Origin: Bacillota bacterium | GTDB lineage: Bacteria > Bacillota > Clostridia > Lachnospirales > Lachnospiraceae | Assembly: GCA_023415655.1 (NCBI GenBank) | Contig: JAEZKD010000268.1 | Coordinates: forward strand, 1-31,917 | DNA: 31,917 nucleotides | Direction: 5' to 3' | Shown here: piece by piece, positions 8,083 to 14,954 of the stretch | How positions within the stretch are numbered: position 1 is the stretch's first letter | Layout of the letters: each line of letters opens with the position of its first letter | The notes under the pieces: model-generated | What the model was told of the DNA's origin: nothing | Database searches by the model: none | What the model saw: only the letters and a program-made list of their open reading frames with translations | Position numbers and translations under genes: made by a program

Positions 8083-8751
8083 GTGGAAAACAATGAGTTA
8101 CAAAAGGAAGTAACGGATAAATATTCGTTACGTGGCAGAGTATTCAATCGAATTCGTGAGGATATTTTGTCGGGGAAGTATAAGCAAAATGAAGAGTTAA
8201 AAGAAAATACAATCGGACAAGAGCTTGGGGTAAGCCGTACACCGGTACGTGAGGCACTTAGACAATTGGAGCTAGAAGGGCTTGTCAATATTATTCCTAA
8301 TAAAGGTGCCTATGTTACAGGGATTTCGGAAAAGGACATTCATGATATTTATGTCATTCGTTCTTATCTCGAAGGGTTGTGTGCGCGTTGGGCATGTGAA
8401 CATATTACGGAGGAGCAACTTCAAGAATTAGAAGAGGTAGTATTTCTTTCGGAGTTTCATTCCAAAAAGAAACACTATGATCAGATTGTTGAGTTGGATA
8501 ATAAATTTCATGAATTAATTTATGAAGCTTCGGGAAGTAAGATTTTACGACATGAGTTATCTGATTTTCATCATTATGTTCAACGAGTTCGAAAGATTAC
8601 ATTAGCAAACCCAGAGCGAGCATCTGATTCAAACCAAGAACATGATGCTATTCTTGAGGCGATTCGCCAAAGAGATGGTGAACTTGCTGAGAAGCTTGCA
8701 CACGAACATATTATTCGAACAATTCAAAATATTAATGAAAAAGGGTTATAA
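8083..8751 (+). CDS. GntR-family (FCD/FadR subfamily) transcriptional regulator
   Basis: The 222-aa DNA-binding protein starts at GTG 8083, with AGGAGG 6 nt upstream. Residues about 8-75 form the winged helix (RGRVFNRIREDILSGKY, LGVSRTPVREALRQLELEGLV, NKGAYVTGIS). Residues about 80-215 form an all-helical FCD ligand domain with the metal/ligand pattern DNKFHELI, an EHDAIL histidine and an AHEHIIRT histidine. FCD regulators commonly bind carboxylic acids, so a tricarboxylate or 2-oxoglutarate signal would suit this operon, but that is inference. Cotranscription with citrate synthase and icd (31-nt gap) and the palindrome at 5402-5413 suggest autoregulation. A 5-bp hairpin (8059-8071) abuts the ribosome site. 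Confidence 0.9.
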   Translation: MENNELQKEVTDKYSLRGRVFNRIREDILSGKYKQNEELKENTIGQELGVSRTPVREALRQLELEGLVNIIPNKGAYVTGISEKDIHDIYVIRSYLEGLCARWACEHITEEQLQELEEVVFLSEFHSKKKHYDQIVELDNKFHELIYEASGSKILRHELSDFHHYVQRVRKITLANPERASDSNQEHDAILEAIRQRDGELAEKLAHEHIIRTIQNINEKGL

Positions 8752-8791
8752 AAGTAAGCTATAGCAATAATTGGTGTGTGATATAATCAAT

Positions 8792-8831
8792 AAAAAAGAG
8801 GAACTGTCCACTTAGGAAGTTCCTCTTTTTT
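8792..8831. terminator. Bidirectional Rho-independent terminator
   Basis: A 14-bp perfect stem (8792-8805 with 8818-8831) with a 12-nt loop, A-run on the left and T-run on the right, lies between the regulator (plus) and chorismate synthase (minus). It can end transcription from both sides. Confidence 0.85.
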
Positions 8832-8839
8832 ATCATGAG

Positions 8840-8856
8840 AGTGTGCGAAGCACACT
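8840..8856 (-). repeat. GTGTGC/GCACAC mini-hairpin between aroC stop and terminator
   Basis: AGTGTGC-gaa-GCACACT is a 7-bp stem with a 3-nt loop, placed after the aroC stop codon and before the terminator on the minus strand. The same arrangement, with an AACAA(A)GTGTGC lead, recurs at 19965-19979 after the M23 peptidase gene. Confidence 0.55.
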
Positions 8857-8872
8857 TTGTTCGATATATGAT

Positions 8873-9982
8873 TTACTCTTCGGTTAAACCATAAAACTTT
8901 TTCAAGCTAGATAATTTTGCAGTAGTGTTACATAACATAAGATCAAGAATTGTTATTGCTGTCATCGCTTCAACAACAATAACGGCACGTGGAACGATAA
9001 TTGGATCATGGCGACCTTTAATCGTTGCTTCTATATTCTCATTGTCTTTATTGACGGTATTCTGAGGCTTGAAAATAGAGGAGGTTGGTTTGATTGCAGC
9101 TCGAAGTACAATCTCAGAACCATCACTAAGTCCACCAAGGACACCACCAGCATGATTAGTAGCCTTTGCAACCTGACCATTGATAATACGAAAGGAATCG
9201 TTATTCTCAGAACCTTTCTTAGATATGGCTGCAAAACCATCTCCAATTTCAAATCCTTTCACAGCACCAATAGACATAATGGCTTTTGCCAAGCTAGCAT
9301 CTAATTTATCAAACACTGGCTCACCAATTCCAGCAGGAACACCTCTAACGATGCACTCCACAACACCACCAACAGAATCATTGTCGTTCATAGCCTGTTC
9401 AAGTAATTCCTCGGCCTTTTTCGACGCATCCAAATCTGGCATAGCAAAAGGACTTAAGAGCATATTCTCTTTCTGGCATTTGGAATAGTCTACAGTGATA
9501 TTACCTATTGTTCTGGTGTAGGCAAAAACCTCCACACCAAGTTCATGTAAGAGGGCTGATGCAATAGCACCTGCGGCAACTCTTGCAATGGTTTCACGTC
9601 CAGAGGAACGTCCTCCACCACGATAATCACGAAAGCCATACTTAGAGTCATAAGTAAAGTCTGCATGACCAGGGCGATAATAGTTTGCGATATCTGAATA
9701 GTCAGAGGAACGTTGAGTTTCGTTCATAACAGCAAGTGAAATTGGAGTTCCCGTTGTTTTACCCTCGAATACTCCAGATAAGATAGTAACAGAATCATTT
9801 TCTTTTCTTGGAGTAGCATACTTTGTTTGTCCTGGCTTTCTACGGTCAAGAAAGCTCTGGATCACTTCTTCGTTCAGTGTTAACCCGGCTGGGCAACCAT
9901 CAATGACAACGCCAATTCCTTTGCCATGTGATTCGCCCCAGGTAGTGATTTGAAACATTTTACCAAATGTTGAACCAGCCAT
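8873..9982 (-). CDS. aroC: Chorismate synthase
   Basis: The 369-aa cytoplasmic flavin-dependent lyase makes chorismate from 5-enolpyruvylshikimate 3-phosphate, the last shared step of aromatic amino-acid synthesis. Diagnostic stretches: GKMFQITTWGESHGKGIGVVIDGCPAG at the N-terminus, FLDRRKPGQ, the basic GFRDYRGGGRSSGRETIARVAAGA block (about 115-140), DNDSVGGVVEC, SNQ-equivalent ISKKGSENNDSF, and GRHDPIIVPRAVIVVEAM near the C-terminus. AGGAGG lies 6 nt before ATG. It stands alone, with no other shikimate gene adjacent, but the two PaaK genes and the IOR operon that follow also deal with aromatic metabolism. A TTGTAT-17-TATACT promoter lies upstream. Confidence 0.97.
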   Translation of the reverse strand: MAGSTFGKMFQITTWGESHGKGIGVVIDGCPAGLTLNEEVIQSFLDRRKPGQTKYATPRKENDSVTILSGVFEGKTTGTPISLAVMNETQRSSDYSDIANYYRPGHADFTYDSKYGFRDYRGGGRSSGRETIARVAAGAIASALLHELGVEVFAYTRTIGNITVDYSKCQKENMLLSPFAMPDLDASKKAEELLEQAMNDNDSVGGVVECIVRGVPAGIGEPVFDKLDASLAKAIMSIGAVKGFEIGDGFAAISKKGSENNDSFRIINGQVAKATNHAGGVLGGLSDGSEIVLRAAIKPTSSIFKPQNTVNKDNENIEATIKGRHDPIIVPRAVIVVEAMTAITILDLMLCNTTAKLSSLKKFYGLTEE

Positions 9983-10047
9983 TTTAGCCTCCTTAATTTA
10001 GAATAAAAACATATCTTTCTCGTTTGAGATAAGCTCTATTTTTTCTT

Positions 10048-10076
10048 AGTATACATAATTATGGAAGAAAATACAA
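10048..10076 (-). promoter_or_regulatory. Putative aroC promoter
   Basis: On the minus strand, TTGTAT (10076-10071), 17 bp, then TATACT (10053-10048), about 65 nt before the aroC start. The -10 has 5 of 6 matches; the -35 is weak. Confidence 0.4.
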
Positions 10077-10110
10077 CTAATTCAAAATAATCGACAAAAA
10101 TCATGTCCCT

Positions 10111-10160
10111 TTTACAATATGATGGAACATTACTTGTAATGTGACATATATTACTAGTAA
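10111..10160 (+). promoter_or_regulatory. Promoter with two TTAC-N2-GTAA dyads upstream of small acidic ORF
   Basis: TTTACA (10111-10116), an 18-bp spacer and TGTAAT (10135-10140) make a 5/6 + 5/6 promoter. The inverted repeat ACATTAC-TT-GTAATGT (10127-10142) covers the -10. A second dyad, TTACTAGTAA (10151-10160), lies near the start point. The two TTAC-N2-GTAA cores are exactly 21 bp apart, two helical turns, as expected for cooperative repressor dimers. Confidence 0.5.
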
Positions 10161-10181
10161 ATCATTCTTGTGGAGTATAAG

Positions 10182-10397
10182 ATGGGAGAATTCATTAAAA
10201 TAGAGACTAGAGAAGTTTTATCATTTTTCACAAGTAATAGCGATGATTTACAGATCGTAGCTAAAGCAGATATGAAACAGTCGAACGATACTAGTAAATT
10301 ATATGAGGAGGATGAAACCTCAATTTATGAATATGACTATGATTGCTTAAAAAAGAGAGGTAATGTAGACGGTAAATGTAAGGAAGGAAAGAGTTAG
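10182..10397 (+). CDS. Small acidic hypothetical protein (71 aa)
   Basis: I do not recognise this gene. The chosen ATG has TGGAG 6 nt upstream; an in-frame GTG at 10170 would add four residues but lacks a ribosome site. The product is hydrophilic and rich in Asp and Glu in the middle (KLYEEDETSIYEYDYDC), with a Lys/Gly-rich tail (KKRGNVDGKCKEGKS). It has two Cys and no signal peptide or membrane span. Support for a real gene is indirect: its own promoter with paired operator-like dyads, a ribosome site, and a 15-bp terminator just after the stop. It faces a Cys/Gly-rich small protein across that terminator. Expression control appears tight, but no function can be proposed. Confidence 0.55.
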   Translation: MGEFIKIETREVLSFFTSNSDDLQIVAKADMKQSNDTSKLYEEDETSIYEYDYDCLKKRGNVDGKCKEGKS

Positions 10398-10410
10398 TAA
10401 TTTATAGTAA

Positions 10411-10444
10411 AAGAAAGAGCTGCTGTCACCAGCAGCTCTTTCTT
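10411..10444. terminator. Bidirectional terminator, 15-bp perfect stem
   Basis: AAGAAAGAGCTGCTG (10411-10425), loop TCAC, and its exact complement (10430-10444). CTTTCTT-type tracts on both strands serve the small acidic ORF (plus) and the Cys/Gly-rich gene (minus). Confidence 0.75.
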
Positions 10445-10473
10445 AAGATGCACTAGAATGTACGAGACTAGCA

Positions 10474-10749
10474 CTAGCATCCACAGCCATTGTTACATCC
10501 ACAGCTGTTTCCACCAAAACCATTACCGCAGAAGCAAAGAATTAAGATAATCCAGATGATGCAGCTGCAATCGCCACCGAAGCCACCACCATTGTTACAT
10601 CCATTGTTACAGCCGCCACTATTTCCGCCTAAGCCACCACAACAGAAAAGAAGAATTAGGATGATCCAAATACAAGAACCAAAACCACTTTCACATCCAC
10701 GTTCACATCCGCAACCGCCACCGCAGTTTGTTGCTGTCAAATCACTCAT
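10474..10749 (-). CDS. Cys/Gly/Asn-rich small membrane protein with internal duplication (91 aa)
   Basis: This unrecognised small protein starts at ATG with GGAGG 8 nt upstream. After a short hydrophilic start (MSDLTATNCGGGCGCERGCE) it consists of two repeats. Each has a short hydrophobic segment (CIWIILILLFC about 26-36; CIIWIILILCFC about 63-74) followed by a Gly-Asn-Cys-rich stretch (GGLGGNSGGCNNGCNNGG; GNGFGGNSCGCNNGCGC). Cys makes up roughly a sixth of the residues. The design, a hydrophobic stub with a Cys/Gly tail, recalls small spore-coat or YjcZ-like peptides, but the duplication is unusual and the role is open (coat cross-linking, metal binding or membrane peptide). The opposite-strand proline-rich frame is a shadow. 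Codon repetition is visible at DNA level, so the duplication looks fairly recent. Confidence 0.7.
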   Translation of the reverse strand: MSDLTATNCGGGCGCERGCESGFGSCIWIILILLFCCGGLGGNSGGCNNGCNNGGGFGGDCSCIIWIILILCFCGNGFGGNSCGCNNGCGC

Positions 10750-10873
10750 GTAAAATCCTCCAATAAATGTTTACAATGTATCTTATGAATTATAGCTTGC
10801 CTTATTTCCTATTTAGATGAAAAATTTTTATTTTTTTTTATTCAAACATTGGAATCTGATTTACTGGTAACTA

Positions 10874-10924
10874 TTGACAAAGGAATTGGGAAAACGTATA
10901 ATTATATTGATTTAACGTGTTAAA
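10874..10924 (+). promoter_or_regulatory. Consensus promoter and dyad upstream of first PaaK
   Basis: Perfect TTGACA (10874-10879), 17-bp spacer and perfect TATAAT (10897-10902). A dyad TTTAAC-GT-GTTAAA (10911-10924) sits over or just after the expected start point, suggesting repression of an otherwise very strong promoter. Confidence 0.7.
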
Positions 10925-10964
10925 GTTGTAATGTGAAAATTCATATAACATTGGAGGAAGTAGT

Positions 10965-12278
10965 ATGATTTGGGCAAAAGAAGAAACTTTGTCTCGTAGT
11001 GAAATGGAAGCACTTCAATTAGAACGACTAAAGGAAACTTTAGTCCATATTTATGAGAAGGTTCCAGTATATCGTGCGAAGATGGAAGCAATTCAAATGA
11101 AACCGGAAGATGTAACTTCCTTACAAGACTTAAGACGTCTTCCATTTACCTTAAAACAGGATTTTCGAGATAACTATCCTTTTGGCATGTTCGCTGTACC
11201 TAAAAAAGATATTGTTCGTATTCATGCTTCTTCTGGAACAACCGGAAAACCAACGGTTGTTGGCTATACCAAAAGAGATCTTGAGATTTGGACGAATAAT
11301 GTGACACGAATCGCATGTATGGGAGGAGCAAGCTCAGACGATGTGGCTCAAATTTGTTTTGGTTATGGAATGTTTACTGGGGCGCTTGGATTGCATTTTG
11401 GTTTAGAAAATCTGGGAGCGAGTGTATGTCCAACTTCTTCTGGGAATACCAAAAAGCAACTAATGTTTATGCAAGACTTTGGCACTACCCTTTTAGTAGC
11501 AACACCATCGTATGCCTTACATATAGCAGAGGTGGCACTCTCCATGGGAATTGATCCAAAAAAGGATTTAAAGGTTAAGATTGGATTATTTGGTGGGGAA
11601 GGAATGACAGAGCCAATGCGTAAGGAGATGCATCGTTTGTGGGGTGATGATTTCTTATGTACGCAAAATTACGGCATGAGTGAACTGTGTGGACCAGGAG
11701 TATCCGGCGAATGTGAACAGTTAAATGGAATGCACATCAATGAGGATTACTTTATCCCTGAAATCATAGATCCAGAGACAGGTGAGGTCCTTCCACCAGG
11801 AGAAAAAGGAGAGCTAGTTATCACTTGTTTGTGTAAGGATGCCATTCCGTTGATTCGTTACCGTACTCGCGATATTTCGATGTTAATGTATGAGCCATGT
11901 CAATGTGGACGTACCACTGTTCGTATGCATAATTTATTCGGTCGTACGGATGATATGCTTGTAATTCGTGGTGTGAATGTGTTCCCTTCTCAGATTGAAG
12001 AGATATTACTCAAAATTGATGAAATTGGTCCTCATTATGAGATTACTGTGGATCGAATCAATCACCTCGATACAATGGAGATCAAAGTAGAATTAGCAGA
12101 TGAATCGTTGTTAGATTCTTATACCGCGCTTGAGAAGCTAGAGAAGAAGATTCGTACTCAGTTAAAGACGGTTCTAGGCTTGGATGCTTCCATTAAGCTA
12201 GTTGCACCATTAAGTTTAGCAAGATTTGAAGGAAAAGCAAAGAGAGTGACCGATTTAAGAAAAGATGTAATGTTCTGA
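10965..12278 (+). CDS. paaK: Phenylacetate-CoA ligase (aryl-acetate--CoA ligase), copy 1
   Basis: The 437-aa cytoplasmic adenylate-forming ligase activates an aryl-acetate with ATP and CoA to the aryl-acetyl-CoA. Motifs: AMP-binding P-loop HASSGTTGKPTVVGY (87-101), YGMFTGALGLHFGLE, QNYGMSELCGPGV, GELVITCLCKDAIPLIRYRTRD (motif with the ATP-binding Asp), GRTDDMLVIRGVNVFPSQIE, and the C-terminal catalytic Lys in FEGKAKRVTDLRK. GGAGGA lies 7 nt before ATG. It is a single-gene unit with its own consensus promoter, unlike copy 2 in the IOR operon, to which it is clearly homologous along its whole length. Substrate (phenylacetate, indoleacetate or hydroxyphenylacetate) is not readable. Confidence 0.93.
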   Translation: MIWAKEETLSRSEMEALQLERLKETLVHIYEKVPVYRAKMEAIQMKPEDVTSLQDLRRLPFTLKQDFRDNYPFGMFAVPKKDIVRIHASSGTTGKPTVVGYTKRDLEIWTNNVTRIACMGGASSDDVAQICFGYGMFTGALGLHFGLENLGASVCPTSSGNTKKQLMFMQDFGTTLLVATPSYALHIAEVALSMGIDPKKDLKVKIGLFGGEGMTEPMRKEMHRLWGDDFLCTQNYGMSELCGPGVSGECEQLNGMHINEDYFIPEIIDPETGEVLPPGEKGELVITCLCKDAIPLIRYRTRDISMLMYEPCQCGRTTVRMHNLFGRTDDMLVIRGVNVFPSQIEEILLKIDEIGPHYEITVDRINHLDTMEIKVELADESLLDSYTALEKLEKKIRTQLKTVLGLDASIKLVAPLSLARFEGKAKRVTDLRKDVMF

Positions 12279-12302
12279 TAAGAGAAATAAGATACATAAA
12301 AA

Positions 12303-12371
12303 TGGAACCTCATTACCTATCATTGTATCATCACTAAGATGACACAAAATAGAATAGATAATGAGATTCCA
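12303..12371. repeat. Palindromic intergenic repeat, related to the 1719-1821 element
   Basis: 18-bp arms (12303-12320 and 12354-12371) pair at 16 positions; the two mismatches become G-U in the minus-strand RNA. The loop and inner right arm contain tatcatcacta and caaaatagaat, exact 11-mers also present in the same order in the palindrome at 1719-1821. It lies between two convergent genes and may act as terminator, mainly for the minus strand. No long T-run follows. Confidence 0.55.
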
Positions 12372-12441
12372 AATTCATAGGTTTTTACTTTTTCTTAGCT
12401 AGGAAAGGAAAAGTTATCAATTGTTATGAGAAGACTTTCCT

Positions 12442-13980
12442 TTATTCTTCTAATGAATCTTTGACACTTACAATGACAGTCTCATGATAGCAGCTAAACA
12501 TATCATACACAGAAGCTTTGGATAGACGTGGTGTAAGCAAACTAACTATTGGGACTATAATTAAGCTAAGCACCATAGTAATAGCACCAGCAACAATGGA
12601 AGAGCTAATATATCCTAGGAAGAGGTTGGATACTGTAACTCCAACGCCAACAATAAAGCTTGCCCATACAGCAGACTTTGTTACCTTCTTCCAATACAAA
12701 CCATATAAGAATGGTGCTAAGAAGGAGCCTGCCAAAGCACTCCAGGAGATACCCATTAATTCTGCAATGAATTTTGGTGGATCTAGTGCGAGAATGACTG
12801 AAAGAGCAACAAAAAAGGCAATCAAGACACGCATAATTCCTAATTGTTTCTTTGCACTCATTTTTTTCATTAATGTTTCTTTTAGCAAATCAAGTGTTAA
12901 CGAAGAACTTGAGGTTAAAACCAATGCAGAAAGCGTAGACATAGAAGCAGAGAGCACAAGAACTACAGTAATACCAACCAAAAGATCTGGGAGATTGGAT
13001 AGCATATGAGGAATGATACTATCATATGCGATGCTTGTAGTACCATCTGCAGCTATCGTTTTAATTGCTACACCATCAAATAGACGGGCGAAGCCACCAA
13101 GAAAATAAGAACCACCAGCAATGATCAATGCAAATATGGTAGAAACAATGGCCCCTGTCTTAATGGATTTTTCATCCTTGATTGTATAAAACTTATGTAC
13201 CATTTGAGGTAATCCCCAAGTACCAAGAGAGGTTAAGATCATAACACTAAGCAAGTTCACAGGATCAGGACCAAAAAAGGAGGTATATGCTCCTTGCTGA
13301 CCAAGGGTTACACTAGACTCACTGGAGAAGGTAGCCAAATTCCTAACCGCCTCCATAAATCCACCTTTGCCGGATAAAACAGCTGCAATGACAGCACAAA
13401 TACCAATTAACATAATAATTCCTTGGATAAAGTCATTAATTGCAGTAGCCATATAACCACCTAGAATGACGTAAATCGCTGTTAAGGTAGCCATAGCAAT
13501 CACACAGACCTCATAAGGAATGTCAAATGCCATTCCAAAGAGCCTGGAAAGCCCATTATAAATAGAAGCAGTATAAGGAATTAAAAAGATAAATACAATG
13601 AGAGAAGCAGCAATTTTGATGGATTTGCTCTCATATCGTTTACCAAAGAACTCTGGCATTGTTGTAGCATGCAGATGGTTTGTCATAACGCGAGTTCTAC
13701 GACCTAAAACCATCCAAGCTAGTAAACTTCCAATGAATGCATTCCCAATGCCAATCCAAGTTGAAGCAAGTCCAAAATCCCAACCGAATTTACCAGCATA
13801 ACCAATAAATACAACGGAGGAAAAATAAGAGGTTCCATAGGCAAAGGCAGTTAACCAAGGACCAACAGTTCTACCACCTAATACAAAGTCATTCACACTG
13901 GTAGCATGCTTTCTAGAATAAAGGCCAACCAATATCATGATACCAAAGAAAATGATTAATAGTGCAATTTTAATTCCCAT
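12442..13980 (-). CDS. Sodium:solute symporter (SSS/PutP-like family)
   Basis: The 512-aa integral membrane transporter has about 13 predicted spans and would use a sodium gradient to import a small organic solute. Recognisable family stretches: DFVLGGRTVGPWLTAFAYGTSYFSS in the first helices (the sodium-site region), a Gly-rich second helix, NDFIQGIIMLIG, GTWGLPQMVHKFYTIKDEKSIKTG, and LLVGITVVLVLSASMSTLSALVLTSSSSLTLDL (sodium-site Ser/Thr cluster). I chose ATG at 13980 because AAAGGAG stands 6-7 nt before it; an upstream in-frame ATG would add 11 residues with no ribosome site. It is convergent with paaK copy 1 and may supply an aromatic acid or amino acid, but the substrate is unproven. A consensus promoter lies just upstream. 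Confidence 0.9.
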   Translation of the reverse strand: MGIKIALLIIFFGIMILVGLYSRKHATSVNDFVLGGRTVGPWLTAFAYGTSYFSSVVFIGYAGKFGWDFGLASTWIGIGNAFIGSLLAWMVLGRRTRVMTNHLHATTMPEFFGKRYESKSIKIAASLIVFIFLIPYTASIYNGLSRLFGMAFDIPYEVCVIAMATLTAIYVILGGYMATAINDFIQGIIMLIGICAVIAAVLSGKGGFMEAVRNLATFSSESSVTLGQQGAYTSFFGPDPVNLLSVMILTSLGTWGLPQMVHKFYTIKDEKSIKTGAIVSTIFALIIAGGSYFLGGFARLFDGVAIKTIAADGTTSIAYDSIIPHMLSNLPDLLVGITVVLVLSASMSTLSALVLTSSSSLTLDLLKETLMKKMSAKKQLGIMRVLIAFFVALSVILALDPPKFIAELMGISWSALAGSFLAPFLYGLYWKKVTKSAVWASFIVGVGVTVSNLFLGYISSSIVAGAITMVLSLIIVPIVSLLTPRLSKASVYDMFSCYHETVIVSVKDSLEE

Positions 13981-14033
13981 ACTTAACTCTCCTTTAATCA
14001 TATAATAATGCAATACATTAATGCTTTAAAGTG

Positions 14034-14062
14034 ATAATACCAAAATTTAACAAATATGTCAA
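14034..14062 (-). promoter_or_regulatory. Promoter of the symporter gene
   Basis: On the minus strand TTGACA (14062-14057), 17-bp spacer, TATTAT (14039-14034), about 50 nt upstream of the chosen start. Confidence 0.65.
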
Positions 14063-14121
14063 TCGAATTATCCAAGGACAAAGTTAAGAAATAGCTATAA
14101 GGTAAGGCTTTTACAAGCGAA

Positions 14122-14149
14122 TAAAAAAGAGGCTATCCTGGATAGCCCC
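14122..14149 (-). terminator. Rho-independent terminator of the CmpB-like gene
   Basis: Stem GGCTATC/GATAGCC (14131-14137 with 14141-14147) with a 3-nt loop. On the minus strand it is followed by CTCTTTTTTATT. It lies 7 bp after the stop codon. Confidence 0.8.
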
Positions 14150-14155
14150 TTAATG

Positions 14156-14656
14156 TTAACTCATAGCTTTAAAAATGGAAAAGATTAAGTCAATCGATAT
14201 TAGAATGGAACAGATAAAAGCAATTGAAAATTTTGTAGTTTTATTGAATTTATCAGTTAACCACTTAATTCGTGGTTGTATGTAGTTGATTAATACGACT
14301 CCGAGAACACCAAATAATAACGAAGCTAATAGACAGATACGGCCATGAAGTTGTAGCGTATAGTTTGTATAATTCCACCAGGTTTTATCAAAAATCAGTT
14401 CTAATACAAAGGAAGTTACATACTCTAGTATCGTTGTAAGAGCCATACTATAGACGAACAGTCTAAGCTTCGTCATTCGTTTGTGAAACAGTATTATGAG
14501 AAAGATAGCACCAAATCCATAGATTGGAAGATATGGCCCATAAAAGAAACCACGTTTTACAAATTCGCCAGCTTCCATGGAACAATATAAGGTCTCATAG
14601 CCCCAACCACATATACTATAGAAAAAGAACCATATAACATAATCGCAAAGAATCAT
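14156..14656 (-). CDS. CmpB-like small multi-span membrane protein (putative ABC-transporter type IV family)
   Basis: The 166-aa integral membrane protein has about five hydrophobic spans. Its start (WFFFYSICGWGYETLYC, then GEFVKRGFFYGPYLPIYGFGAI) is the hallmark of the family annotated as putative ABC-transporter type IV / CmpB / DUF1113, common in Clostridia, for which no transport function is well established. No ATPase gene is adjacent, so a transporter role is doubtful here. AAAGGGG precedes the ATG. Transcription is monocistronic, from a TGGACA-18-TATAAT promoter to a hairpin terminator directly after the stop. Confidence 0.82.
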   Translation of the reverse strand: MILCDYVIWFFFYSICGWGYETLYCSMEAGEFVKRGFFYGPYLPIYGFGAIFLIILFHKRMTKLRLFVYSMALTTILEYVTSFVLELIFDKTWWNYTNYTLQLHGRICLLASLLFGVLGVVLINYIQPRIKWLTDKFNKTTKFSIAFICSILISIDLIFSIFKAMS

Positions 14657-14683
14657 TTTTTTCCCCTTTAATGAAATATCTAT

Positions 14684-14749
14684 GTGAAACGTTTAACTAT
14701 TTTCCAAATCATTACTAACATTATAAGCAAGCAAGCTCAAAAATGTCCA
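14684..14749 (-). promoter_or_regulatory. Promoter and dyad upstream of the CmpB-like gene
   Basis: On the minus strand TGGACA (14749-14744), 18-bp spacer and perfect TATAAT (14725-14720). A 14-bp near-palindrome GTGAAACGTTTAAC (14684-14697, one mismatched pair) lies about 20-30 nt downstream of the start point and could be a repressor site. Confidence 0.45.
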
Positions 14750-14858
14750 TATTATCAAGGTAAATCTAATGTTATTCTAAGAAAATTAAGCTGTTACTAA
14801 TTTATATGTAATCAATTCATTGTGTAAGCCTAATTTTTGAAAGTTTATGCATTATAAT

Positions 14859-14919
14859 TGCAATAAATGGGAAAAAATAACTGGGATTTATTGCATAATA
14901 TAAATAATTATGTCATAAT
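14859..14919 (+). promoter_or_regulatory. Putative promoter and inverted repeat upstream of the IOR operon
   Basis: Inverted repeat TGCAATAAAT (14859-14868) and ATTTATTGCA (14886-14895) with a 17-nt spacer. The right arm overlaps TTGCAT (14891-14896), which stands 17 bp before CATAAT (14914-14919), a possible weak promoter. The weak -35 with a flanking dyad would suit regulated expression, but the region is very AT-rich. Confidence 0.35.
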
Positions 14920-14954
14920 TATTAATTGAATCAAAGGAAAGGATGTAAAATCGC

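Noticed and set aside
9008..9488. Two plus-strand frames of about 100 aa inside chorismate synthase
   Set aside because: Antisense shadows of a fully conserved gene.
10490..10753. Proline-rich 87-aa open frame opposite the Cys/Gly-rich gene
   Set aside because: It is the complement of Gly/Cys codons. It has no ribosome site, while the minus-strand frame has GGAGG and a terminator on the right side.
12518..13009. 163-aa plus-strand frame inside the symporter
   Set aside because: Antisense shadow of a clear transporter gene, with no ribosome site or recognisable motif.
14859..14895. Riboswitch or T-box upstream of the IOR operon
   Set aside because: Only a simple AT-rich inverted repeat is present. 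No T-box sequence, specifier loop or antiterminator was found.
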